Shown piece after piece: positions 42,871 to 51,312 of a DNA stretch of 64,000 nt. The position numbers and the translations under genes were made by a program. The stretch is from Streptomyces sp. NBC_01298 (GTDB lineage: Bacteria > Actinomycetota > Actinomycetes > Streptomycetales > Streptomycetaceae). The DNA lies in contig NZ_CP108414.1 of assembly GCF_035978755.1 (NCBI RefSeq), positions 4,216,001 to 4,280,000 of the forward strand, in the 5' to 3' direction. Positions within the stretch are counted from its first letter, which is position 1. Every line of letters starts with the position of its first letter. Below the pieces are notes generated by a model. That model did no database searches. It was not told where the DNA came from and saw only the letters and a program-made list of their open reading frames with translations.

Positions 42871-44240
42871 AGGGGGCCGGGACGGTGGAAGCGATGACGG
42901 AGGCGACGATGGACGCTCCCCCGCGGCTGGACGTCGACCGGCTGTTGGACGATCCGCAGACCCGGATCATCGTGTGCTGCGGGGCGGGCGGGGTCGGCAA
43001 GACCACGACCGCCGCGGCGCTCGGGGTACGGGCGGCCGAGCGCGGCCGCAAGGTGGTCGTCCTGACCATCGACCCGGCCCGCAGGCTGGCCCAGTCGATG
43101 GGGATCGACTCGCTCGACAACACCCCGCGCAGGGTCGACGGGGTGTCCGGGAACGGGAACGGCGGCGAACTGCACGCCATGATGCTCGACATGAAGCGGA
43201 CCTTCGACGAGATCGTCGAGGGCCACTCCGACCCCGAGCGGGCGCAGGCCATCCTGGCCAACCCCTTCTACCAGTCCCTGTCGGCCGGCTTCGCGGGCAC
43301 GCAGGAGTACATGGCGATGGAGAAGCTGGGGCAGCTGCGGGCCCGGGACGACTGGGACCTGATCGTGGTGGACACCCCGCCGAGCCGCTCCGCGCTGGAC
43401 TTCCTGGACGCGCCGGGGCGCCTGGGGTCCTTCCTGGACGGGAAGTTCATCCGGGTGCTGATGGCTCCGGCGAAGGTGGGCGGCCGGGCGGGGATGAAGT
43501 TCCTCAATGTCGGCATGTCGATGATGACGGGCACGCTGAGCAAGCTGATGGGTGCCTCGCTGCTGAAGGACGTACAGACCTTCGTGGCCGCCATGGACAC
43601 GATGTTCGGAGGCTTCCGCACCCGCGCGGACGCGACCTTCCGGCTCCTCCAGGCCCCCGGTACCGCGTTCCTCGTGGTCTCCGCGCCCGAACCGGACGCG
43701 TTGCGCGAGGCCGCGTACTTCGTGGAGCGGCTGGCCGCGGAGCGGATGCCGCTGGCCGGGCTCGTACTGAACCGGGTGCACGGCAGCGACGCCGAACAGC
43801 TCTCCGCGGAGCGGGCGTTGGCCGCCGCGGAGAATCTTGAAGAAGGCTGCATTGTGGATCAGGAGTCCGGGAAAGCTGGACTTCGTGACTCCACGGAGAC
43901 CGATGCGGAGACTGACCCGGAGACCGATACGGAGACCGACACCGACACCGACACCCGCACGGAGCGAGAGACCGGCGCCGACCCCGTAGAAGCCGCCACA
44001 GACGCCACGGACGCCGACGCGGACGCCGACGTGGACGTGATCACGGCAGGACTGCTCCGCCTGCACGCGGAGCGCATGCAGGTCATCGCGCGCGAACAGC
44101 GCACGCGTGACCGCTTCACCTCGCTGCACCCCGAGGTGGCGGTGGCCCAAGTGGCCGCCCTGCCCGGCGACGTACACGACCTCGCCGGGCTGCGGGCCAT
44201 CGGAGAGCGACTCGCGACCGGGGTTCCGGCCGGAGCGTAG
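42867..44240 (+). CDS. ArsA/Get3-like ATPase, subunit B (BagB-like) with acidic repeat linker
   Basis: A 457-aa protein from ATG 42867. Walker A is CGAGGVGKTT: the position of the signature Lys is Ala40, while Lys45 is kept. Switch motifs TIDPARRLAQSMG and VVDTPPSRSALDFLDAP follow. Between about residues 343 and 391 lies an Asp/Glu/Thr-rich repeat (ETDAETDPETDTETD and onward, then DADADADVDV). The C-terminal helix resumes with LLRLHAERMQVIAREQ. The linker replaces or extends a loop of the normal fold and is coded by GAGACCGA/GACACC repeats. It is coupled to subunit A. It probably forms an asymmetric heterodimer. Confidence 0.88.
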   Translation: MKGAGTVEAMTEATMDAPPRLDVDRLLDDPQTRIIVCCGAGGVGKTTTAAALGVRAAERGRKVVVLTIDPARRLAQSMGIDSLDNTPRRVDGVSGNGNGGELHAMMLDMKRTFDEIVEGHSDPERAQAILANPFYQSLSAGFAGTQEYMAMEKLGQLRARDDWDLIVVDTPPSRSALDFLDAPGRLGSFLDGKFIRVLMAPAKVGGRAGMKFLNVGMSMMTGTLSKLMGASLLKDVQTFVAAMDTMFGGFRTRADATFRLLQAPGTAFLVVSAPEPDALREAAYFVERLAAERMPLAGLVLNRVHGSDAEQLSAERALAAAENLEEGCIVDQESGKAGLRDSTETDAETDPETDTETDTDTDTRTERETGADPVEAATDATDADADADVDVITAGLLRLHAERMQVIAREQRTRDRFTSLHPEVAVAQVAALPGDVHDLAGLRAIGERLATGVPAGA

Positions 44241-44269
44241 GCGTTCCTACGACGTGGTGCCCGGGTGGT

Positions 44270-44620
44270 CTACCCGGCTGCCGCGTACGTCTCGTACGGA
44301 ACGCCCAACTCGTCCTCGTCATCCATGGTGAGGATGCCCGTACTGCGCTCGTACTCCGTGCGTGCGGTTTCGAGCAGGCGCCGCCACGAGGTGACGGTGG
44401 GCCGCCGGCGCAACAGCGCACGTCGTTCCCGCTCGGTCATTCCGCCCCACACTCCGAACTCGACACGATTGTCGAGCGCGTCGGCCAGGCACTCGGTCCG
44501 CACCGGACATCCGGTGCACACCGCCTTGGCCCTGTTCTGTGCCGCTCCTTGAACGAACAGTTCATCCGGATCGGTAGTGCGGCAGGCTGCCTGCGCACTC
44601 CAGTCGGTAACCCAGCCCAT
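44270..44620 (-). CDS. wblA: WhiB-like regulator WblA
   Basis: A 116-aa iron-sulfur transcription factor that represses antibiotic genes and is needed for spore formation in S. coelicolor. ATG 44620 gives the WblA N-terminus MGWVTDWSAQAAC. The 4Fe-4S ligands are Cys13, Cys35, Cys38 and Cys44, followed by the turn GVWGGMTERERR and a basic stretch RRRPTVTSWRR for DNA contact. The C-terminal part (GILTMDDEDELGVPYETYAAAG) is acidic. An upstream in-frame ATG at 44677 would add 19 residues. It is the counterpart of Rv3681c (WhiB4). The 386-base divergent region before it is rich in inverted repeats. Confidence 0.95.
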   Translation of the reverse strand: MGWVTDWSAQAACRTTDPDELFVQGAAQNRAKAVCTGCPVRTECLADALDNRVEFGVWGGMTERERRALLRRRPTVTSWRRLLETARTEYERSTGILTMDDEDELGVPYETYAAAG

Positions 44621-44692
44621 CCCGGCGCCGTCCTCTCCCGAATCGAGGCTCCCCCACGGCGGTAGCGGCATATTCACCGCTGCCAGTTGAGG

Positions 44693-44719
44693 ACGTTACG
44701 GAAGGCGGGCACAGTGCAA
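44693..44719 (-). promoter_or_regulatory. Possible wblA promoter
   Basis: TTGCAC and TAACGT with a 15-bp spacer, which is short. The -10 lies about 73 bases before the ATG. Confidence 0.25.
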
Positions 44720-44747
44720 CACCCCCGACGGGCCCAATCTTGAATGG

Positions 44748-44759
44748 TCCGAACGGACT
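44748..44759. promoter_or_regulatory. GTCCG-AA-CGGAC inverted repeat upstream of wblA
   Basis: A 5-2-5 inverted repeat about 30 bases upstream of the possible wblA -35 box. Candidate operator. Confidence 0.3.
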
Positions 44760-44773
44760 ATGGGTAAGCGGCA

Positions 44774-44793
44774 GATCACCCGACGGAGTGATC
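44774..44793. promoter_or_regulatory. GATCAC-N8-GTGATC inverted repeat upstream of wblA
   Basis: A perfect 6-8-6 inverted repeat between divergent wblA and the PBP gene. The binding protein is unknown. Confidence 0.35.
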
Positions 44794-44993
44794 CTGCGAC
44801 ATGCCCGACCATTCCGGTGATTTGGGTGAAATCGGCGGGGCACGCTGATCACAGGGGGCGAGATTCGGACATGCGTCCACCCCATTCGGGAAGGGTGAAA
44901 AACAAGCCGGGGGGTTGATGTCCCACCGCACTGCTGTGACAGTTGAGGACAGCTTAGGCCAAGGCATTCGCGCGTGTCCGGCGAATGAGAACG

Positions 44994-44999
44994 TAGGCT
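44994..44999 (+). promoter_or_regulatory. -10-like hexamer TAGGCT before the PBP gene
   Basis: Seven bases before ATG 45007, with no Shine-Dalgarno. No clear -35 box. Confidence 0.4.
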
Positions 45000-45006
45000 G
45001 CCCTCC

Positions 45007-47289
45007 ATGGGAAAGAAGCGCTCGGGCGGCGGGCTCACGGGGCCACAGCAGGCCGCCAAGTTCCTCGGTGTGTCCGTTCTCTCCGGAGTTGTACTTGCGG
45101 GCATCGCGATCCCGGGCGCCGGCGCCCTGGGGCTCGCGGCCAAGGGCACGGTCGAAGGGTTCGATGAGATCCCGGCCAACCTCAAGACACCGCCGTTGAG
45201 CCAGCGCACCACGATCCTGGACTCAGAGGGTGGCTTGATCGCCACGGTCTATTCGCGTGACCGGCAGGTGGTCCCCATCACGGCCATCTCCCCGTACATG
45301 CAGAAGGCCATCGTCGCGATCGAGGACTCCCGGTTCTACGAGCACGGCGCGATCGACCTCAAGGGCATCCTGCGCGCGGTCAACCGCAATGCCCAGGAGG
45401 GCGGCGCGGCGCAGGGCGCGTCGACGCTGACGCAGCAATACGTGAAGAACGTCTTCGTCGAGGAAGCCGGCGACGACGAGACCAAGGTGCGCGAGGCCCA
45501 GGAGAAGAGCCTCGGGCGCAAGATCCGCGAGCTGAAGTACTCGATCCAGGTCGAGGAGGAGCTCGGGAAGAACAAGATCCTCGAGAACTACCTCAACATC
45601 ACGTACTTCGGGCAGCAGGCGTACGGAATCGAATCCGCCGCCCGGCGCTACTTCAGCAAGGCCGCCAAGGACCTGACCCTGGACGAGTCGGCGATGATGG
45701 CGGGCGTCGTGCAGTCGCCGAGCCGGTACGACCCGGTGAACGACTCGCAGGAGGCGACGAAGCGCCGCAACATCGTCCTCCAGCGCATGGCGGACATAAA
45801 GGATATTTCGCAGGACGAGGCGGACGCCGCGAAGGCGAAGCCGCTCAAGCTGAAGGTGACCAAGCCGAAGAACGGCTGCATCACCGCCGTCAAGGGCGCC
45901 GGCTTCTTCTGCGACTTCGTGCGCAACACCTTCCTCGACGACACCGCCTTCGGGAAGACCCGCGAGGAGCGGGCGAAGGTCTGGAACCAGGGCGGCCTGA
46001 CGGTCCGCACGACCCTGGACCCGCAGTCGCAGGACTCCGTCAACGAGTCCATCAAGGACCACGTGGACCAGGACGACAAGGTCGCCACGGCCGTCACCCT
46101 CGTCCAGCCCGGCACCGGGCGGGTCCTCGCCATGGGCCAGTCCAAGCCGTACGGCTTCGGCAAGAACGAGACCCAGATCAACTTCTCGGTGGACAAGAAG
46201 ATGGGCGGCTCGAACTTCGGCTTCCCGACCGGCTCCACCTTCAAGGCCTTCGTCGCGGCCGCGGCCCTGGAGGGCGGACTGCCTCCGACGAAGATGTACC
46301 AGTCCCCGTACGACATGGAGTACCCGAGCCCGGTACGGACCTGCGGCGACAAGCCCTGGGTCAACAGCGACCGTCCGGCCGCGCGGGTGGAGAACGAGAC
46401 CGAGTCCGAGGTCGGCCCGTACGGGATGAAGGAGGCGATGGCCAAGTCGGTCAACACCTACTTCGTGGAGATGATCTCCGAGATCGGGCTGTGCCCCGTC
46501 ACCGAGATGACCGCCAAGCTCGGCGTGATCCAGGCCGACGGCGTCAAGCTCCCCGAGGTCCCCGCCATCGCGCTCGGCAGTCAGGGCATGTCCCCGCTGA
46601 CCATGGCCAACGCCTACGCCACCTTCGCCAACCGCGGCGTGTACTGCACCCCGGTCACCATCGAGTCGATCACCGACTCGCACGGCAAGGCACTGACGGT
46701 CCCGAAGTCCAAGTGCGGGCGCGCGATGACCGAGAGGACCGCCGACACCATCAACACGCTGCTGCTCGGCGTGGTCGACTCCGGTACGGGCCAGCAGTCG
46801 GGTTTGACCGACCGGCAGAGCGCGGGCAAGACCGGTACCACCGACAGCCGTTACAACGCCTGGTTCGTCGGCTACACCCCGAACATGGCCGGCGCGACCT
46901 GGGTCGGCTCCGGCGGCGCCAAGCAGGTGTCGATGGAGAACATCACCATCGGCGGCCAGTACTACGACAAGGTCTTCGGCGGTGGCCTGCCCGGCCCGAT
47001 CTGGAAGCAGGCCGTCTCCGGCGCGCTCGCCGGCCGCGAGGCCCCGAGCTTCACCACGGTGAACATCCCCGACACCCCGACCCCGTCCCCCGGCGGCAAG
47101 CCCAGCGGCAAGCCCACCAAGCCCGGCAAGCCGGGCCGGGGCGGCGACGGCAAGCCCGGTGACGGCAAGCCCGGCAGGACCGCCGGTCAGACCGGCGGAA
47201 CCACCGGCGGGGACACGGGCGGCACGGGCGGGGACGACCCGCTCGGCGGGATCACGCTCCCGCCGGGCATCATCGGCGGCCGCGACTAG
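45007..47289 (+). CDS. Class A penicillin-binding protein (PonA2-like)
   Basis: A 760-aa bifunctional peptidoglycan synthase. One N-terminal membrane helix (about residues 18-42) precedes the GT51 glycosyltransferase with EDSRFYEHGAIDLKG and QGASTLTQQYVKN. The transpeptidase has Ser410-X-X-Lys413 in GSTFKAF, the SVN motif KSVNTYF and KTGTTDSRYN. The C-terminal 70 residues are Gly/Pro/Lys-rich repeats (GKPTKPGKPGRGGDGKPGDG) reaching the cell wall; there is no PASTA domain, unlike M. tuberculosis PonA2. It is divergent from wblA as in mycobacteria. Confidence 0.95.
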   Translation: MGKKRSGGGLTGPQQAAKFLGVSVLSGVVLAGIAIPGAGALGLAAKGTVEGFDEIPANLKTPPLSQRTTILDSEGGLIATVYSRDRQVVPITAISPYMQKAIVAIEDSRFYEHGAIDLKGILRAVNRNAQEGGAAQGASTLTQQYVKNVFVEEAGDDETKVREAQEKSLGRKIRELKYSIQVEEELGKNKILENYLNITYFGQQAYGIESAARRYFSKAAKDLTLDESAMMAGVVQSPSRYDPVNDSQEATKRRNIVLQRMADIKDISQDEADAAKAKPLKLKVTKPKNGCITAVKGAGFFCDFVRNTFLDDTAFGKTREERAKVWNQGGLTVRTTLDPQSQDSVNESIKDHVDQDDKVATAVTLVQPGTGRVLAMGQSKPYGFGKNETQINFSVDKKMGGSNFGFPTGSTFKAFVAAAALEGGLPPTKMYQSPYDMEYPSPVRTCGDKPWVNSDRPAARVENETESEVGPYGMKEAMAKSVNTYFVEMISEIGLCPVTEMTAKLGVIQADGVKLPEVPAIALGSQGMSPLTMANAYATFANRGVYCTPVTIESITDSHGKALTVPKSKCGRAMTERTADTINTLLLGVVDSGTGQQSGLTDRQSAGKTGTTDSRYNAWFVGYTPNMAGATWVGSGGAKQVSMENITIGGQYYDKVFGGGLPGPIWKQAVSGALAGREAPSFTTVNIPDTPTPSPGGKPSGKPTKPGKPGRGGDGKPGDGKPGRTAGQTGGTTGGDTGGTGGDDPLGGITLPPGIIGGRD

Positions 47290-47314
47290 GCGCCGTAGGC
47301 CCGTAGCGAAAAGG

Positions 47315-47360
47315 GGGAGGGCCCCCAGCGATCCGGATCCGGATCGCTGGGGGCCCTCCC
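47315..47360. terminator. Bidirectional terminator between PBP and yqeY genes
   Basis: Perfect 20-bp stem with a 6-nt GGATCC loop between convergent genes, 25 bases after the PBP stop and 7 bases after the yqeY stop on the other strand. Confidence 0.88.
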
Positions 47361-47367
47361 GCGTTCC

Positions 47368-47829
47368 CTAGGACAGGTGCTTCTTGACGGCGGCGGCGAC
47401 GCGCCCGCCCTCCGCCAGACCCGCGACCTTCGGGTTCACGATCTTCATCACGGCGCCCATGGCCCGCGGCCCCTCGGCTCCCGCCGCCTTGGCCTCCTGG
47501 ACGGCCTGCGCCACGATCGCGTCGAGCTCGGCCTCGCCGAGCTGCTTGGGCAGGTAGGTGTCGAGGAACTCGCCCTCGGCGGTCTCCCGCGCGGCCTGCT
47601 CGGGACGGCCACCCTGCGCGAAGGCATCCGCGGCCTCGCGGCGCTTCTTCGCCTCCTTGGCGATCACCTTGAGGACTTCCTCGTCGGAGAGCACCCGGGC
47701 TTCCTTGCCCGCGACTTCCTGGTTGGTGATGGCCGAGAGGGTCAGGCGCAGCGTGGACGAGGCGAGCTCGTTGCGCGCGCGGATGGCGGTGGTGAGGTCT
47801 TCCTGGAGCTTGGCCTTGAGCGTGGTCAT
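47368..47829 (-). CDS. GatB/YqeY domain protein
   Basis: A 153-aa protein from ATG 47829 (MTTLKAKLQEDLTTAIRAR). The whole length matches the YqeY family: an N-terminal helical bundle, then the domain shared with the tail of amidotransferase subunit GatB, ending in GRVAAAVKKHLS. The GatB tail contacts tRNA, so an RNA or tRNA-linked role is suspected but unproven. It is divergent from the metallophosphoesterase. CAGACT lies six bases before the ATG and no Shine-Dalgarno is seen. Confidence 0.88.
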   Translation of the reverse strand: MTTLKAKLQEDLTTAIRARNELASSTLRLTLSAITNQEVAGKEARVLSDEEVLKVIAKEAKKRREAADAFAQGGRPEQAARETAEGEFLDTYLPKQLGEAELDAIVAQAVQEAKAAGAEGPRAMGAVMKIVNPKVAGLAEGGRVAAAVKKHLS

Positions 47830-47835
47830 GTCCCG

Positions 47836-47841
47836 AGTCTG
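47836..47841 (-). promoter_or_regulatory. -10-like hexamer CAGACT before yqeY
   Basis: Six bases before ATG 47829 on the minus strand; matches TAnnnT at the A and final T only. Confidence 0.3.
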
Positions 47842-47908
47842 CCAGGTGCGGGGGCTCCGGCGCCCGCCGGTTTCCCGGCGGGGTTGCCGGGTCTGCGAAC
47901 ATATGGGC

Positions 47909-48847
47909 ATGCGTGCGCGTTACGGAGTACCTCTGAAGGTCACCGCCGGGATCGCCGCGGCGGGGGCCGCCGGTCTGGCCTATGCCGCCGGTTTCGAAGC
48001 CCGGTCCTTCCGCCTGCGCCGGGTCACGGTCCCCGTGCTCCCGCAGGGGATGCGCCCGTTGCGCGTCCTGCAGGTCTCGGACATCCACATGGTCGGCGGG
48101 CAGCGCAAGAAGCGCGCCTGGCTGCAGTCCCTCGCCGGGCTGCGCCCCGACTTCGTGGTGAACACGGGCGACAACCTCTCCGACACGGAGGGCGTGCCGG
48201 AGGTGCTCGACGCGCTCGGCCCGCTGATGGACTTCCCCGGCGTGTACGTCTTCGGGTCGAACGACTACTACGGCCCCCGGCTGCGCAATCCCGGCCGCTA
48301 CCTGCTGGAGAAGACGCAGGGCCGGCACGGGCTGAACGGCAACGCACCGGTCGTCGGCGCCGTCCACAACCCGTGGGAGGGAATGCGGGACGCCTTCGAC
48401 GCGGCCGGCTGGGTCAACCTCACCAACACCCGGGGCCGGCTCAAGCTCGACGGCATGGAGCTGGCCTTCACCGGCCTGGACGACCCGCACATCAAGCGCG
48501 ACCGGTACGCGAAGGTCGCGGGCGGGCCGGAGACGGACGCGGACTTCTCGATGGCCGTCGTCCACGCCCCGTACCTGCGCGTCCTCGAAGCCTTCACCGC
48601 CGACCGGTACCCGCTGATCCTGGCCGGCCACACGCACGGCGGGCAGCTGTGCATCCCCTTCTACGGAGCGCTCGTCACCAACTGCGACCTGGACACCGAG
48701 CGGGTGAAGGGCCTCTCCACGCACGAGACGCAGGGGCAGCGCGCGTACCTCCACGTATCGGCGGGCTGCGGGACCAACCGCTTCACCCCGGTGCGCTTCG
48801 CGTGCCCGCCCGAGGCGACACTGCTGACGCTGACCCCGAAGGCCTGA
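47909..48847 (+). CDS. Calcineurin-like metallophosphoesterase (Rv3683-like)
   Basis: A 312-aa protein from ATG 47909; ATG 47903 is an alternative adding two residues. An N-terminal hydrophobic stretch (about residues 9-27) suggests a membrane anchor. Metal-binding motifs are VSDIHMVGG, VNTGDNLSD, FGSNDYYG, VVHAPYLR and AGHTHGGQL, in family order. The second motif has GSND in place of the usual GNHD. Substrates of this YkuE-like branch include UDP-diacylglucosamine relatives and phosphodiesters; here unknown. GAACAT lies six bases before the start with no ribosome site. Confidence 0.88.
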   Translation: MRARYGVPLKVTAGIAAAGAAGLAYAAGFEARSFRLRRVTVPVLPQGMRPLRVLQVSDIHMVGGQRKKRAWLQSLAGLRPDFVVNTGDNLSDTEGVPEVLDALGPLMDFPGVYVFGSNDYYGPRLRNPGRYLLEKTQGRHGLNGNAPVVGAVHNPWEGMRDAFDAAGWVNLTNTRGRLKLDGMELAFTGLDDPHIKRDRYAKVAGGPETDADFSMAVVHAPYLRVLEAFTADRYPLILAGHTHGGQLCIPFYGALVTNCDLDTERVKGLSTHETQGQRAYLHVSAGCGTNRFTPVRFACPPEATLLTLTPKA

Positions 48848-48870
48848 CGCGGTCCGGCCCGGTCCGCCGG

Positions 48871-48876
48871 TACGTT
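48871..48876 (+). promoter_or_regulatory. -10-like hexamer TACGTT before the Pr6Pr gene
   Basis: Six bases before ATG 48883, with no ribosome binding site. Confidence 0.4.
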
Positions 48877-48882
48877 GACCGG

Positions 48883-49575
48883 ATGATCACATCCGGCGCA
48901 TTCCGCCTCCCGGCCACCGTCGCCTTCCGCGCGCTGATCGCGGCCGCGGCCGTCACCGGCCTGGTCATCGAGTGCGCGTACGGCAGCGTGCCCGTCGTCC
49001 TGAGCTTCTTCACGATCTGGACGAACATCCTGGTCGCGGTCACCTTCGGGCTCTCCGCCCACCGCGTGTACCGGCGCGAGCCGGACGTGGCCCCCTTCTG
49101 GCGGGGCGGGGTGCTCCTCTTCATCCTGATCACCGGGCTGGTCTTCCACCTGGTCCTGGCCAACCCGTCGAGCCCCTTCAACGTGCTGGAGGACCTGGAC
49201 AAGCTCACCGGCGCGAAGTCCGTCGCCAACCAGCTCCTCCACACGGTCACCCCCATCGGCGCCGTCCTGGACTTCCTCTTCCTGACCGCCCCCCGCACCC
49301 TGCGCCCCCGCTACGCCGCGCAGTGGCTGGCGTACCCCCTGCTCTACGTGGTCTTCGCGCTGATCCGCGGCGCCCTGCTCTCCCCCGACGTCCCGTCGCG
49401 GTACACGTACCCCTTCATCGACGCCGCCGAGTACGGCTACGCCCGGGTCGCGCTGAACGCCGTGGTGCTGGGCCTCGCCTTCTACGCCCTCGGCCTCGCC
49501 CTGGTCACGGCCGACCGCTACCGGCCGCCACGCGAAAACCGGATTTCGTCTCCGGCCGAGGGTCCGCTAAAGTAA
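48883..49575 (+). CDS. Pr6Pr-family integral membrane protein
   Basis: A 230-aa protein from ATG 48883 with six predicted membrane helices (about residues 12-32, 36-56, 72-93, 115-133, 146-166 and 192-214). Motifs [16 protein letters not shown] and [17 protein letters not shown] fit the Pr6Pr family of unknown function. An extracellular or periplasmic loop contains [21 protein letters not shown]. It is followed by tRNA-Pro after 40 bases. Confidence 0.82.
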   Translation: MITSGAFRLPATVAFRALIAAAAVTGLVIECAYGSVPVVLSFFTIWTNILVAVTFGLSAHRVYRREPDVAPFWRGGVLLFILITGLVFHLVLANPSSPFNVLEDLDKLTGAKSVANQLLHTVTPIGAVLDFLFLTAPRTLRPRYAAQWLAYPLLYVVFALIRGALLSPDVPSRYTYPFIDAAEYGYARVALNAVVLGLAFYALGLALVTADRYRPPRENRISSPAEGPLK

Positions 49576-49615
49576 TCGATGTCGCCAGGGCAGCAAGCGC
49601 TGCAAGGGTGGACAT

Positions 49616-49689
49616 CGGGGTGTAGCGCAGCTTGGCAGCGCGCTTCGTTCGGGACGAAGAGGTCGTGGGTTCAAATCCCGCCACCCCGA
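49616..49689 (+). tRNA. tRNA-Pro, anticodon CGG
   Basis: A 74-nt cloverleaf: acceptor CGGGGTG/CACCCCG, D-arm GCGC/GCGC, anticodon stem CTTCG/CGAAG with loop TTCGGGA, T-arm GTGGG/CCCGC with loop TTCAAAT, discriminator A. The CCA end is not encoded. It reads CCG codons. Confidence 0.97.
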
Positions 49690-49706
49690 CTTCGTAAGAC
49701 CAGGTC

Positions 49707-49739
49707 AAGGGTCTGATCCGCATTGCGGGTCAGGCCCTT
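49707..49739 (+). terminator. Terminator after tRNA-Pro
   Basis: A 15-bp stem with two G-U pairs and a 3-nt loop, 17 bases after the tRNA. Confidence 0.75.
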
Positions 49740-49815
49740 CCTGTGTTTCTGGAGTCGTTCTCCGCGCACCCGCCCAGTGGTTCGGGTGTTCTCGCCGAAC
49801 CTGAGGTCCTTGCCC

Positions 49816-51303
49816 GTGCCTTCCTTTGCTGCTTCCCTGTCCGCGCGGTCCGCGTGGCTCTCGCCCAAGGTGCTGCGGACCGAGGTGCTCGGTGGGCTGG
49901 TGGTGGCGCTGGCGCTGATACCCGAGGCGATCTCGTTCTCGGTGATCGCCGGGGTGGATCCGGCGATCGGGCTGTTCTCCTCGTTCACCATGGCCGTGGT
50001 GATCTCGGTCGTCGGTGGGCGGCCCGCGATGATCTCCGCCGCCACGGGGGCGGTGGCGCTCGTGATCGCGCCGCTGAACCGTGAGCACGGGCTGGGGTAT
50101 CTCATCGCCGCGGTGATCCTCGGCGGTGTGTTCCAGATCGTGCTTGGGGCGCTCGGGGTGGCGAAGCTGGTTCGGTTCGTGCCGCGTTCGGTGATGGTCG
50201 GCTTCGTCAACTCCCTTGCGATTTTGGTGTTCATGGCCCAGGTGCCCGAGATGCGGGACGTGCCGTGGGCCGTGTACCCGCTGCTCGCCGGCGGGCTCGG
50301 GCTGATGGTGTTCTTCCCGAAGGTCACCAAGGCGGTACCGGCTCCGCTCGTGTCCATCGTCATCCTCACGGTCGTCACCGTGGCCGCGGGGATCGCGGTG
50401 CCGACCGTCGGGGACAAGGGGGCGCTGCCGTCCGCGCTGCCGGTGCCCGGTCTGCCGGACGTGCCGTTCACCCTGGACACACTGACGCTCATCGCCCCGT
50501 ACGCGCTGGCCATGGCGGTGGTGGGGCTCATGGAGTCGCTGATGACGGCGAAGCTCGTCGACGAGATCACCGACACGCGGTCGAGCAAGACGCGTGAGTC
50601 CGTGGGTCAGGGCGTCGCGAACATCGTCACCGGGTTCTTCGGCGGCATGGGCGGCTGCGCGATGATCGGCCAGACGATGATCAACGTGAAGGTGTCCGGG
50701 GCGCGGACCCGGCTGTCGACCTTCCTCGCCGGCGTCTTCCTGATGGTGCTGTGCATCGCCTTCGGGCCGGTGGTCTCCGAGATTCCGATGGCCGCGCTCG
50801 TCGCCGTCATGGTGATGGTCTGCTTCGCCACCTTCGACTGGCACTCCATCGCTCCGAGGACGCTGAAGCGGATGCCGGCCGGGGAGATCACCGTCATGGT
50901 CGTCACCGTGACGTGCGTGGTCGTCAGCCACAACCTCGCCGTCGGTGTCGTCGCCGGGTCGGTCACCGCGATGGTCGTCTTCGCCAAACGGGTCGCGCAC
51001 CTGGCGGACGTCACCTCGGTGACCGATCCCGAGGGGGGCATGGTGGTGTACTCGGTCACCGGCGAGCTGTTCTTCGCCTCATCCAACGAGCTGGTCGGGC
51101 GGTTCGACTACGCGGGCGACCCCGGCAAGGTCGTCATCGATCTCGCCGGGGCCCACATCTGGGACGCCTCCTCCGTCGCCGCGCTCGACGCCATCGAGGA
51201 GAGGTACCGCCGGCGCGGCAAGAGCGTGGAGATCACGGGGCTGAACGAGCACAGCGCCCTGCTGCACGGAACCCTCAGCGGCGAGCTGTCAGCGGGTCAC
51301 TGA
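49816..51303 (+). CDS. SulP-family anion permease with STAS domain
   Basis: A 495-aa protein from GTG 49816 with TGAGG ten bases upstream. Residues about 20-400 form the SulP transporter with around 12 helices (LGGLVVALALIPEAISFSVI, GFFGGMGGCAMIGQTMINVK). Residues about 405-490 form a STAS domain (VVIDLAGAHIWDASSVAALD). The substrate could be sulfate, bicarbonate or another anion. It is unrelated in layout to the carbonic anhydrase fusion at 26 kb, which has a different tail. It converges with the SRPBCC gene with a 9-base gap. Confidence 0.9.
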   Translation: MPSFAASLSARSAWLSPKVLRTEVLGGLVVALALIPEAISFSVIAGVDPAIGLFSSFTMAVVISVVGGRPAMISAATGAVALVIAPLNREHGLGYLIAAVILGGVFQIVLGALGVAKLVRFVPRSVMVGFVNSLAILVFMAQVPEMRDVPWAVYPLLAGGLGLMVFFPKVTKAVPAPLVSIVILTVVTVAAGIAVPTVGDKGALPSALPVPGLPDVPFTLDTLTLIAPYALAMAVVGLMESLMTAKLVDEITDTRSSKTRESVGQGVANIVTGFFGGMGGCAMIGQTMINVKVSGARTRLSTFLAGVFLMVLCIAFGPVVSEIPMAALVAVMVMVCFATFDWHSIAPRTLKRMPAGEITVMVVTVTCVVVSHNLAVGVVAGSVTAMVVFAKRVAHLADVTSVTDPEGGMVVYSVTGELFFASSNELVGRFDYAGDPGKVVIDLAGAHIWDASSVAALDAIEERYRRRGKSVEITGLNEHSALLHGTLSGELSAGH

Positions 51304-51312
51304 CGGGCCGCG

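Noticed and set aside
41890..44240. Arsenite export ATPase operon
   Set aside because: No ArsB, ArsR or arsenic-binding cysteines; context matches the Rv3679-Rv3680 pair instead.
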